Shown here piece by piece: positions 1 through 7,788 of a stretch of DNA of 64,000 nt. Origin of the DNA: [Mycobacterium] vasticus (GTDB lineage Bacteria; Actinomycetota; Actinomycetes; Mycobacteriales; Mycobacteriaceae); assembly GCF_020181595.1 (NCBI RefSeq), contig NZ_CP084028.1:1391497-1455496 (forward strand), written 5' to 3'. The position numbers and the translations under genes were made by a program. Position 1 is the first letter of the stretch, and every line of letters begins with the position of its first letter. Under the pieces are notes generated by a model, which had not been told where the DNA came from, did no database searches, and saw nothing but the letters and a program-made list of their open reading frames with translations.

Positions 1-131
1 GTCGGATCGTGTTCGACCGGGCCGCAGTCGATCCAGGTCAGCTCGTCGGCGATCGCCGCCCCGGAGATCGTCACCCCCAACTCGACGGTTCGGCAGATGG
101 TGTCGGCAACAAGGCACGTAGGCTCAGACAT
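1..131 (-). CDS. Partial gene of unknown function (N-terminal 43 residues)
   Basis: An open reading frame begins with ATG at 131 and runs off the left edge without a stop. The visible protein starts MSEPTCLVADTICRTVELGV and continues to ...CGPVEHDP. It has three cysteines and no signal peptide or membrane segment. I do not recognise the family. It lies downstream of the PGRS gene on the same strand, separated by 240 bases, so it probably has its own promoter. The frame is supported only by its start position and lack of stops over 43 codons, so confidence is moderate. Confidence 0.5.
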   Translation of the reverse strand, partial: MSEPTCLVADTICRTVELGVTISGAAIADELTWIDCGPVEHDP

Positions 132-371
132 TGGGTCCTGTGGTCGTGAGATGTGTGTGTAGGAGGTGTCATCTTCACACCCAGGGCCCGCCTACATCCC
201 CAGCCTCACCCCGTCAGCACCGCACCCGCCCACGCACTCCCGATCGGGAAGAGCCACGTAAGTTACCTCAAAGGTGCACCTATCATTACCTTTCACCGCA
301 GGTGAGGAGTGCAGGGCGCGGTATCTAAGGCCGCCGCGCCCGGAGCGAAAGGATTCGGGTTTGTCTCCCGA
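132..371. other. Intergenic region between the PGRS gene end and the partial gene
   Basis: This 240-base gap has no convincing gene. A 65-codon open frame at 131-328 on the plus strand has arginine/proline-rich shadow composition. The stretch at about 255-300 is less GC-rich than its surroundings and probably belongs to the promoter region of the leftward gene starting at 131. I found no strong hairpin that would act as an intrinsic terminator. Confidence 0.4.
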
Positions 372-3300
372 CTATCCGTGAGCTCCCGTCGATCCGGTGG
401 CGCCGCTGCTGCCGGTCGGGCTCCCGGTGCCACCGGTTCCGCCACCGCCGCCGATGCCGCCGCCGGCGCCCGCGCCGTCCTGAGTGCCGTGGCCGCCACT
501 GGCACCGCCGCCGCCCCCGGCACCGCCGGTGCCGCCAACGGGACCGTTGCCACCGGCGCCGGCGGTCGCGCCGGTTCCGCCGCTACCGCCATTACCGCTG
601 GTTCCACCGATACCGCCGGCACCGCCGCCGCCGCCGTTGCCCCATTGGGTGACGTTGTCGTTGTAGCCATTGCCACCGGCACCACCATGGCCGCCGGTCC
701 CGCCGACGCCACCATTACCGCCGGCACCGCCGACGTTGTCGCCGGAGGACCCGCCCTTGCCGCCGGCGCCCGCGGCGCCGCCACTGCCGCCGACACCGCC
801 AGTGGAACCTGCGTTGTCGTGGAGGAACGGAATGCCGCCGGCGCCTTTGGCGCCCGACCCGCCGGTGCCGCCGTTACCACCGGTGCCACCGTTACCACCG
901 GCCCCGTCGGTTCCGTTCACCGCGTGTCCACCATTACCGCCATTACCGGCCGCACCACCGGCGCCCGCGGACCCGCCGAATCCGCCACCACCATTGATGC
1001 CGCCCGCGTTGGAGGTGCCCCAGGCGGGAAGGCCACCGGTACCGCCTGACCCACCGGTCCCGCCGGACCCACCGGTGCCGCCGGCACCGCCATTGCCCGA
1101 CACGGAGCCGCCGGCACCGCCGACACCACCGTTACCGCCCGCGCCGGCGTTGGTGCCGGCCAAGCCGGTAGCACCGATGAGGGGCCCGATGGTCCCGTTG
1201 CCGCCGTCACCACCGGTGCCACCGCTGCCTCCGGCGCCGCCGTTTCCGGTCAGGCCACCGGAGCCGCCGGAACCGCCGTCACCACCGCGACCGGAGGTGT
1301 CCAGGATCGTGATGGAGTCGAAGCCGTCGCCGCCCTTACCGCCATTGCCGCCGGTACCGCCCGCGCCGCCGGCAGCCTGGCCGGCACCCGCGCCGTTGAG
1401 GCCACCGACTCCGGCTGAACCCGCCGTGCCGCCGGCTCCGCCGGTACCGCCGTCGCGCTGGATCGAGCTGATGCCGTTGGAACCGGCACCGCCATTGCCG
1501 CCGTTGCCGGCCGAACCGCCCTGGCCCCCGGCGCCCACGGTGCCGTGTGCCGCAGCGCCGCCCTGGCCGCCGGTACCACCGGAGCCACCGGAGCCTCCGG
1601 TACCGCCGGTGTTACCGCCGACGACACCGGAACCGCCGGCGCCACCGGTACCGCCGACACCACCGGCACCGCCCTTGCCGCCGTTGCCGGCGTGGGTGCC
1701 TCCGGCCCCACCGGCCCCGCCGTTACCTCCGTTTGCGCCGCTGGCGCCTGGCGTGCCGAGCACCGCCGCGCCTGCGGCGCCGTCGCCGCCGGCTCCGCCG
1801 GCCCCGCCGTTGCCGCCGTTGCCATCGGTGCCACCGGTGCCGCCGACCCCGCCGTCACCGCCCTTACCGGCCGTGCCCACGCCGGTGAGGGTGTCGAACC
1901 CGTCACCACCCTTACCGCCGTTGCCGCCGTTCGCCGTCGCATCACCGGTCGCAGCCCGGTTGGCACCATTGCCGTCCAGACCACCGGCACCGGCCGTGCC
2001 GGCATTACCGCCCGCACCCCCCGTGCCACCATCGGCGATCAGCGACGAACTGCCCTTGGAACCATTGCCGCCGACACCACCGGTGCCCCCGTGACCGCCA
2101 TCGCCGCCACCACCCAGCGCACCGCCACCGAGAACACCCGAGCCACCGGAACCACCGTCGCCGGCAGCACCGCCGACACCGCCCTTGCCACCGTTGCCGG
2201 CGTTGGTACCACCGGCGCCACCGACACCGCCGGCACCACCATTACCGCCGTTCGGGCCGTTCTCACCTAGGGCCGCAAGACCATTCGCGCCATCTCCACC
2301 AGCACCACCGGCACCACCGTTACCGCCGTTGCCGTCGGTGCCACCGGTGCCCCCGGCACCACCGGCACCACCGCTACCCGCGGTGCCGACCGCGGTGATG
2401 GTGTCGAACCCGTCACCACCCTTACCGCCGTTGCCGCCGTTCGCCGTCGCATCACCGGTCGCAGCCCGGTTGGCACCATTGCCGTCCAGACCACCGGCGC
2501 CGGCCGTGCCGGCATTACCGCCCGCACCCCCCGTGCCACCATCGGCGATCAGCGACGAACTGCCCTTGGAACCATTGCCACCGTCACCGCCGGACCCGGC
2601 CGCGCCACCCTTGCCACCGGCACCCACCGTGCCATGCGCCGCCGCACCACCGTTGCCGCCGACACCACCGGTGCCCCCGTGACCGCCATCGCCGCCACCA
2701 CCCAGCGCACCGCCACCGAGAACACCCGAGCCACCGGAACCACCGTCGCCGGCAGCACCGCCGACACCACCGGCACCGCCGTTTCCGGCATGGCTGCCAC
2801 CGGCGCCACCCACGCCGCCGGCTCCGCCGTTGCCGCCGTTGGGTCCGTTCTCACCCAGGGCCGCAAGCCCGTTCGCACCGTCGCCACCGTGACCACCGGC
2901 GCCACCCGCGCCGCCGTTGCCGTCAACGCCGCCGGTGCCCCCGGCGCCACCGGCGCCACCGCTACCCGCGGTGCCGATCGCGGTGATGGTGTCGAACCCG
3001 TCACCACCCCTGCCGCCCTGGCCACCGTTGCCGATCGCGCCGTTGGCGGCCTGGCTGGTGCCGGCGCCATTGACGGCACCGATGCCGGCCTGCCCGGCGT
3101 TACCGCCCGCGCCGCCGGTGCCACCGTTTGCGATCAGCGAGGAACTGCCCTTGGATCCGTCGCCGCCGACACCACCGTCACCGGAGGCACCACCGGCACC
3201 ACCGGCGCCCGTCAGCCCGAGGATGGCGGCGCCGCCCTTGCCGCCGTTACCGCCGATGCCTCCGTTACCGCCGTCACCGCCGCCGCCGAGCGCGCCACCA

Positions 3301-4274
3301 CCGAGCACCCCCGAGCCACCGTTGCCGCCGGCACCGCCCGCGCCACCGGCGCCGCCGCGGCCGGCATCGCCGATCCAGTTCTTGCTGTTGCCGCCGACAC
3401 CGCCGTTACCGCCGTTGCCGGCGTTGGTGCCGTTCTCGCCCAGGACCGCGAGTCCGTTGAAGCCGCGGCCGCCCTCGCCGCCGACACCGCCGACACCGCC
3501 GTTGGCGAACATCCAGCCCAGCCCGTCTCCGCCGTTGCCGCCGTTGCCGGCGTTGGTGCCGGCTTGTCCGAGCACGATGTTGTCGTAGCCGGCGCCGCCC
3601 GCACCACCGGCGCCACCGATGCCCATCCAGCTGCCACCGGCACCGCCGTTGCCGCCGTCGCCGCCGTCGATGCCGGTCAAGATGCTGTCTCCGCCGTGCC
3701 CGCCGGCGCCGCCGTTGCCGAACATGCCGGCATTGCCGCCGTCGGTGCCGTCGACCCCCGAGATCAGGCTGTTGTAGCCGTCGCCGCCGTCACCGAACAA
3801 CCATCCGCCGTTGCCGCCGTCGATTCCGGGCAGCAGACTGTCGGCGCCGTTGCCGATGACGTAGCCCATACCCATCGAATTGATGATCGTGTCGAAGAAG
3901 ATGCCGGTCGGGCTGGTGATCCAGTCCTGCATCATCGTGTGGATCGGCTGGTAGAACCAGTCATCGACCAGGCTGGAGATCGTCAGCGGGTCCGCATCGG
4001 CAGGCAGGGCGTCCCACGACGCCGGGGGCAGCCACGCGCTGAGGTCCAGGTTCTGCCCGGCCCAATCCGCATCGAGATCTCCGGTCGACGCGGCGACCGG
4101 CGTGAACAGATCCGACAACCAGTCGAGGTCGAACCCGTCGGCATTCGCCTCCGGCGCACCCACGAGCGGACCCAATCCGAAGGCCAGGAAGGCCCCGATC
4201 GCAGAGCCGGCGCCCGCCGCGCGACGACGCGCGAGTCGATTACCAGAGAACACATCGCGCTTTTGACGGGCCAT
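372..4274 (-). CDS. PGRS repeat-containing surface/secreted protein without a PE domain
   Basis: The protein has 1300 residues. Residues 1 to about 48 look like an export signal: a basic stretch with RLARRRAAG, a hydrophobic segment (AIGAFLAFGLGPLVG) and an ANADG cleavage-like site. A non-repetitive segment rich in W, D and L follows to about residue 135. It includes a GNGADSLLPG motif like the one joining PE domains to PGRS regions. The remaining ~1150 residues are GGxGG repeats with sporadic non-glycine islands such as SKGSSSLIADGG. I chose the ATG at 4274 because GGGGAGGAA lies 7 bases upstream; an upstream TTG at 4292 would place that RBS inside the gene. There is no PE domain, so export probably differs from ESX-5 PE_PGRS proteins. 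Function is unknown; family members are cell-surface proteins. Confidence 0.85.
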   Translation of the reverse strand: MARQKRDVFSGNRLARRRAAGAGSAIGAFLAFGLGPLVGAPEANADGFDLDWLSDLFTPVAASTGDLDADWAGQNLDLSAWLPPASWDALPADADPLTISSLVDDWFYQPIHTMMQDWITSPTGIFFDTIINSMGMGYVIGNGADSLLPGIDGGNGGWLFGDGGDGYNSLISGVDGTDGGNAGMFGNGGAGGHGGDSILTGIDGGDGGNGGAGGSWMGIGGAGGAGGAGYDNIVLGQAGTNAGNGGNGGDGLGWMFANGGVGGVGGEGGRGFNGLAVLGENGTNAGNGGNGGVGGNSKNWIGDAGRGGAGGAGGAGGNGGSGVLGGGALGGGGDGGNGGIGGNGGKGGAAILGLTGAGGAGGASGDGGVGGDGSKGSSSLIANGGTGGAGGNAGQAGIGAVNGAGTSQAANGAIGNGGQGGRGGDGFDTITAIGTAGSGGAGGAGGTGGVDGNGGAGGAGGHGGDGANGLAALGENGPNGGNGGAGGVGGAGGSHAGNGGAGGVGGAAGDGGSGGSGVLGGGALGGGGDGGHGGTGGVGGNGGAAAHGTVGAGGKGGAAGSGGDGGNGSKGSSSLIADGGTGGAGGNAGTAGAGGLDGNGANRAATGDATANGGNGGKGGDGFDTITAVGTAGSGGAGGAGGTGGTDGNGGNGGAGGAGGDGANGLAALGENGPNGGNGGAGGVGGAGGTNAGNGGKGGVGGAAGDGGSGGSGVLGGGALGGGGDGGHGGTGGVGGNGSKGSSSLIADGGTGGAGGNAGTAGAGGLDGNGANRAATGDATANGGNGGKGGDGFDTLTGVGTAGKGGDGGVGGTGGTDGNGGNGGAGGAGGDGAAGAAVLGTPGASGANGGNGGAGGAGGTHAGNGGKGGAGGVGGTGGAGGSGVVGGNTGGTGGSGGSGGTGGQGGAAAHGTVGAGGQGGSAGNGGNGGAGSNGISSIQRDGGTGGAGGTAGSAGVGGLNGAGAGQAAGGAGGTGGNGGKGGDGFDSITILDTSGRGGDGGSGGSGGLTGNGGAGGSGGTGGDGGNGTIGPLIGATGLAGTNAGAGGNGGVGGAGGSVSGNGGAGGTGGSGGTGGSGGTGGLPAWGTSNAGGINGGGGFGGSAGAGGAAGNGGNGGHAVNGTDGAGGNGGTGGNGGTGGSGAKGAGGIPFLHDNAGSTGGVGGSGGAAGAGGKGGSSGDNVGGAGGNGGVGGTGGHGGAGGNGYNDNVTQWGNGGGGGAGGIGGTSGNGGSGGTGATAGAGGNGPVGGTGGAGGGGGASGGHGTQDGAGAGGGIGGGGGTGGTGSPTGSSGATGSTGAHG
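1891..2768. repeat. Segmental duplication inside the PGRS coding region
   Basis: Bases 1891-2070 and 2401-2580 match at 178 of 180 positions by direct comparison. Bases 2071-2180 and 2659-2768 match at all 110 positions. In the first copy the two parts are contiguous; in the second they are separated by 78 bases (2581-2658, 26 codons). The result is a ~290-base in-frame duplication with a 26-codon insertion/deletion difference, as expected from recent recombination or slippage in a glycine-repeat gene. Confidence 0.85.
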
Positions 4275-4346
4275 GTGATGATTCCTCCCCAACGAACCTC
4301 ATGGACAAGCGGCACGTTAGCAACGCCCGCAGGTCGTTGTCAGGAG

Positions 4347-4370
4347 ATTTTCAGTTATTTTATTGAAAAT
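4347..4370. promoter_or_regulatory. AT-rich inverted repeat upstream of the PGRS gene
   Basis: The 7-base arms ATTTTCA and TGAAAAT are perfect inverted repeats around a 10-base AT-rich loop, in otherwise very GC-rich DNA. The site is 73-96 bases upstream of the PGRS start codon and just past the purQ stop, on the leftward transcript. The stem contains mostly A-T pairs and no T tract follows, so it is a poor terminator. An operator or AT-rich promoter element is more likely. Which regulator, if any, binds is unknown. Confidence 0.4.
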
Positions 4371-4389
4371 TCTGGGACTGCACCGTCGC

Positions 4390-5064
4390 TCAGACCGAGA
4401 GCACCGCGTCGAGCGCGGAGTAGAACAGCCCCAGCCCGTCGTCGCTGGGCCCGGTCAGCGCCTCGATGGCGTGCTCGGGGTGCGGCATCAGGCCCACCAC
4501 CCGGCCGTTGGCCGAACTCACCCCGGCGATGTCGCGCATCGAGCCGTTGATGTTGTCGAGGTAGCGGAAGACCACCCGACCCTCGCCCTCCAGCTCGTCG
4601 AGCACAGCCTCGGAGGCCACGTAGCGGCCCTCCCCGGACTTCAACGGAACCAGCAGGTCGGCGTCGGCGTCGAACCGCGAGGTCCACGCGGTATCGGTGG
4701 AGGCCACCCGCAGCCAGACGTCGCGGCAGACGAAGTGCAGGCCGGCATTGCGGGTCAGCGCACCCGGCAGCAGCCCGGCCTCGCACAGCACCTGGAAGCC
4801 GTTACAGATGCCCAGCACCGGCATTCCCGCGCCGGCCGCCCTGACGACCTCGCCCATCACCGGGGCGAACCGGGCGATGGCCCCGCAGCGCAGGTAGTCG
4901 CCGTAGGAGAAGCCGCCGGGTACGACGACGGCGTCGACGCCCTTGAGGTCGGCGTCGGCGTGCCACAGGCTGACCGGCTCGGCCCCGACGAAGCGGACCG
5001 CGCGCGCGGCGTCGACGTCGTCGAGGGTGCCGGGAAAGGTGATGACGCCGATGCGGGCGCTCAC
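4390..5064 (-). CDS. purQ: Phosphoribosylformylglycinamidine synthase subunit PurQ (glutaminase)
   Basis: PurQ hydrolyses glutamine and supplies ammonia to PurL for conversion of FGAR to FGAM, the fourth step of purine synthesis; it acts in the cytosol within the PurLQS complex. The 224-residue protein is a class I glutamine amidotransferase: nucleophile Cys87 in GICNGFQ, His195 and Glu197 in PHPEH, and the N-terminal IGVITFPGT typical of PurQ. The GTG start at 5064 overlaps the purS stop by 4 bases (GTGA), supporting coupled translation; longer readings upstream overlap purS and are rejected. No purL is present in this window. It corresponds to Rv0788. Confidence 0.97.
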   Translation of the reverse strand: MSARIGVITFPGTLDDVDAARAVRFVGAEPVSLWHADADLKGVDAVVVPGGFSYGDYLRCGAIARFAPVMGEVVRAAGAGMPVLGICNGFQVLCEAGLLPGALTRNAGLHFVCRDVWLRVASTDTAWTSRFDADADLLVPLKSGEGRYVASEAVLDELEGEGRVVFRYLDNINGSMRDIAGVSSANGRVVGLMPHPEHAIEALTGPSDDGLGLFYSALDAVLSV

Positions 5065-5300
5065 GTCGCCTCCCGGCTGACGGTGAAGTCCTCGATCACG
5101 GTGTTGGCCAACAGCGATTCGGCGATCTCGGCGAGCGTCGCGTCGTCGATCGAATCGTCGACCTCGAGCTCGAAGCGCTTGCCCTGTCGCACGTCGGAGA
5201 CTCCGGCGTGTCCGAGGCGTGAAAGCGCTCCGACGATCGCCTGACCCTGCGGGTCGAGAATCTCGGCTTTGGGCATCACGTGCACAACCACCCGGGCCAC
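5061..5300 (-). CDS. purS: Phosphoribosylformylglycinamidine synthase subunit PurS
   Basis: PurS is the small dimeric subunit that bridges PurQ and PurL and helps pass ammonia between them. The 79-residue length is standard. Recognisable stretches are the N-terminal [29 protein letters not shown] in the middle, and a C-terminal [10 protein letters not shown]. It is the first gene of a leftward purS-purQ pair with a 4-base overlap. The promoter must lie in the 85-base gap shared with the divergent hydrolase gene at 5386. It corresponds to Rv0787A. Confidence 0.96.
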   Translation of the reverse strand: MARVVVHVMPKAEILDPQGQAIVGALSRLGHAGVSDVRQGKRFELEVDDSIDDATLAEIAESLLANTVIEDFTVSREAT

Positions 5301-5385
5301 GCGCGCTCCCTACTGTTGACGGGGACTCGGTCGGGTCAACAATACCGATGCCCATCCGCGGTGCCGGAGCGCACAATCTTTAGCT

Positions 5386-6024
5386 ATGCGTCTGACCCAC
5401 TTCGGCCATTCCTGCCTGCTCGCCGACTTCGGCGACACCACGGTGCTGTTCGACCCGGGCAACTTCTCGCACGGCTTCGAGGGCATCACCGGTCTGGCGG
5501 CCATCCTGATCACCCATCAGCACCCCGACCACGCCGATGTGGCGCGGCTGCCCGCCCTGATCGAGGCCAATCCGGGTGCCGCGCTCTACGCCGACCCGCA
5601 GACCGCCGCCCAGCTGGGTGCGCCGTGGCAGCCGGTGCACGTCGGGGACGCGTTCTCGGTCGGCTCGCTGCGGGTGCGCGGGGTGGGCGGGGTGCATGCG
5701 GTGATCCACCCGGAGCTGCCGCTGATCGACAACATCTCCTATCTGATCGGCGACGACGGTCATGCCGCCCGGCTGATGCACCCCGGTGACGCGCTGTTTG
5801 TCCCCGGCGAGCCGGTGGACGTGCTGGCCACCCCGGCGGCGGCGCCGTGGATGAAGATCTCCGAGGCGGTCGACTACCTGCGTGCCGTCGCGCCGCGGGC
5901 CGCGGTGCCGATCCACCAGGGCATCATCGCGCCGGACGCCCGGGGCATCTATCACGGCCGGCTGGCCGAGATGGGACGCACGGACTTCCAGGTGCTGCCG
6001 GCCGAGAGTGACGTCGTGTTCTGA
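5386..6024 (+). CDS. MBL-fold metal-dependent hydrolase
   Basis: The 212-residue cytosolic protein has the metallo-beta-lactamase fold. It begins MRLTHFGHSCLLADFGDTTVLFDPG, and the metal-binding THQHPDHAD motif lies near residues 44-52. Further conserved residues are MHPGD near residue 129 and IHQG near residue 177, which in related UPF0173-type proteins complete a two-metal site. The substrate is unknown. It is divergent from purS and corresponds to the Rv0786c position. The ATG at 5386 gives the motif spacing expected for the family. Confidence 0.88.
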   Translation: MRLTHFGHSCLLADFGDTTVLFDPGNFSHGFEGITGLAAILITHQHPDHADVARLPALIEANPGAALYADPQTAAQLGAPWQPVHVGDAFSVGSLRVRGVGGVHAVIHPELPLIDNISYLIGDDGHAARLMHPGDALFVPGEPVDVLATPAAAPWMKISEAVDYLRAVAPRAAVPIHQGIIAPDARGIYHGRLAEMGRTDFQVLPAESDVVF

Positions 6025-6069
6025 TTCTTTGAGAACCCTCGTTGACAATTGCGGGTGCGGGCCCGAATC

Positions 6070-7164
6070 ATGATCACCATGACCGAGCGACTCGACGAAC
6101 TGGGCTACTACGCCGTGACCCGGCATCCCGCCGACGCCAAGGTGGTCTTCACCGAGGCCCGCAAGGCCGAAGAGCTGGGGCTGGGTGCCTGCCACGTCGG
6201 CGAGCGCTTCACGGTCAAGGACGCCGCGGTGCTGTCCGGGGCACTGGCGGGCTGCACCACCGATCTGGGTATCGCGCCGTCCACCAACCACCACACCCGC
6301 CATCCCACGGTCACCGCGACCGTCGGATCGACCATGCACGCCCTGACCGACGGACGCTTCGCGATGGCATTCGGCCGCGGGATGGGTGCCTACTGGCAGG
6401 CGGTCGGGCTTCCGGTGGTGACCGCGGCCCGGCTGCGTGACTTCTTCTCGATCCTGCGCCGGCTGTGGGACGGCGAAACCATCCTCAACCACGACGGGCC
6501 GGCCGGGAAATGGCCGGTGCTGCGGCACGTCAACGGCCTGGAGGGCGCGCCGCCGCTGGGCCTGGTCGCGGTGGGACCCAAGACCATGGAGCTGGCCGGG
6601 GAGATCGCCGACTTCGTGGTACTGCACACGTTCTTCTCCGACGAGGCGACCGCGGCGTCAGTGGCAGCGGTGCGCCGTGGCGCCGAGCGTGCCGGCAAAG
6701 ACCCCGACAGCGTCCGGATCTGGGCCTGCCTGGCCACCGTCAGCGACGACCTGCCCGCCGAGGACCGGCTGCGCCGGCGGGCCGGGCGGCTGGCCACCTA
6801 TCTGCAGGCCTACGCCGACGTGCTGGTGGCCGCCAACGGCTGGGACCCTGCGGTATGGGAGCGGATTCGGGCCACCGAGCTGTTCGCCGGCGCCGCCGCG
6901 GCCGGGCCGATCGACGCCAGCGCATCGGTGGACACCCTGGAGCAGATCGCCGCGTTGATCCCCGACGAGTGGCTGGCCGCGGCCGCTGTTGGTTCACCTG
7001 ATAACTGCGCGAAAATCGTTGCCCGCCAATTCGATCTGGGTGTGCACTCGGTGATCATGCACGGTGCGACCCCGCAGGAGCTGGCCCCGGTGGTGGCGGC
7101 CTATCGCGCCGTCCGGCCTGCGTTGCGCCGGGCCGTGGCGGTCAACCCCGGCCGGTTCGCCTGA
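6070..7164 (+). CDS. LLM-class (luciferase-like) F420-dependent oxidoreductase
   Basis: The 364-residue TIM-barrel protein has hallmarks of the bacterial luciferase-like monooxygenase family: LGYYAVTRHP at the start, SGALAGCTTDLGIAPSTN, and a GRFAMAFGRGMGAYW motif of the TIGR03857-type mycobacterial group. Such proteins usually use reduced F420 or flavin, but the substrate cannot be inferred. ATG codons at 6070 and 6079 are both plausible starts; a TTG at 6049 is less likely. The TetR gene begins 3 bases after the stop, so the two are probably cotranscribed and the regulator may control this enzyme. It resembles Rv0791c. Confidence 0.85.
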   Translation: MITMTERLDELGYYAVTRHPADAKVVFTEARKAEELGLGACHVGERFTVKDAAVLSGALAGCTTDLGIAPSTNHHTRHPTVTATVGSTMHALTDGRFAMAFGRGMGAYWQAVGLPVVTAARLRDFFSILRRLWDGETILNHDGPAGKWPVLRHVNGLEGAPPLGLVAVGPKTMELAGEIADFVVLHTFFSDEATAASVAAVRRGAERAGKDPDSVRIWACLATVSDDLPAEDRLRRRAGRLATYLQAYADVLVAANGWDPAVWERIRATELFAGAAAAGPIDASASVDTLEQIAALIPDEWLAAAAVGSPDNCAKIVARQFDLGVHSVIMHGATPQELAPVVAAYRAVRPALRRAVAVNPGRFA

Positions 7165-7167
7165 GCC

Positions 7168-7782
7168 ATGCAGTCGGCGGCCGGCACCCGGCTCAACCGG
7201 CGCGGCCTGGCGACCCGGGCCCACCTGCTCGACGTCGCCATCGAGGTGCTGGCCGCCGGTGACAGCGAACCGATCTCGGCGAACCGGATAGCCAAGCAGG
7301 CCGGCGTCTCGTGGGGCACCGTGGCGCACCAGTTCGGCGACCTCGACGGACTGTGGGTTGCCGTGGTCGACGAGATCCACACGCGCAGCTGGACTCCCGA
7401 CGCCGGACCGTTGCCACCGCTGACCGGTTCGCTGGCGCAGCGGCTCGAGGCCGCCATCGACTCGGTCTGGATCTACCTGGAGACCACCCAGGGCCGGGCA
7501 CTGACCGCACTGCGCAACGCGCTGCCGCCGCGGCGGGCCGACGTCCTCGCCGAGTATCCCCGGACCGCGGCGGCACTGGATGCCCGCGAACACGACTGGA
7601 TCGAAGGCTTCGCCTACCTGATGGACGGCCTCGACCTGGACCCGGAGAAGCTGGACAACGTCCGGTGCCTGCTGCCCGCGGCGGTGCGGGGACTGTCCAG
7701 CGAACGCGAGATCGGGTTCAGCACCCGGCTCGACGTCGCCCGCCGCACCCTGGCGCAGGCCCTGTCGGCGTACCTGAGCTGA
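7168..7782 (+). CDS. TetR-family transcriptional regulator
   Basis: The 204-residue protein has an N-terminal helix-turn-helix. TRAHLLDVAIEVLAAG is helix 1, and ISANRIAKQAGVSWGTVAHQFG (residues about 35-56) gives the DNA-binding helices, followed by a variable helical ligand-binding domain. It lies 3 bases downstream of the LLM oxidoreductase gene, an arrangement that suggests local or autoregulation. Its stop is 6 bases from the convergent end of the FAD dehydrogenase gene. The ligand is unknown. Confidence 0.85.
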   Translation: MQSAAGTRLNRRGLATRAHLLDVAIEVLAAGDSEPISANRIAKQAGVSWGTVAHQFGDLDGLWVAVVDEIHTRSWTPDAGPLPPLTGSLAQRLEAAIDSVWIYLETTQGRALTALRNALPPRRADVLAEYPRTAAALDAREHDWIEGFAYLMDGLDLDPEKLDNVRCLLPAAVRGLSSEREIGFSTRLDVARRTLAQALSAYLS

Positions 7783-7788
7783 CCCGCC

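Noticed and set aside
420..3700. Short periodic repeats resembling a CRISPR array or VNTR
   Set aside because: The period is 9 bases or other multiples of 3 and encodes GGxGGx repeats. There are no constant repeat units with unique spacers.
4347..4389. Intrinsic terminator after purQ
   Set aside because: The only stem is A-T-rich with a long loop and no T-run. It would be too weak to terminate.
293..4550. Many long open frames on both strands inside the PGRS region (for example 638, 474 and 260 codons)
   Set aside because: They are proline-, alanine- or arginine-rich shadows of GGC/GCC-rich PGRS codons, and none has a signal, family motif or ribosome-binding site.
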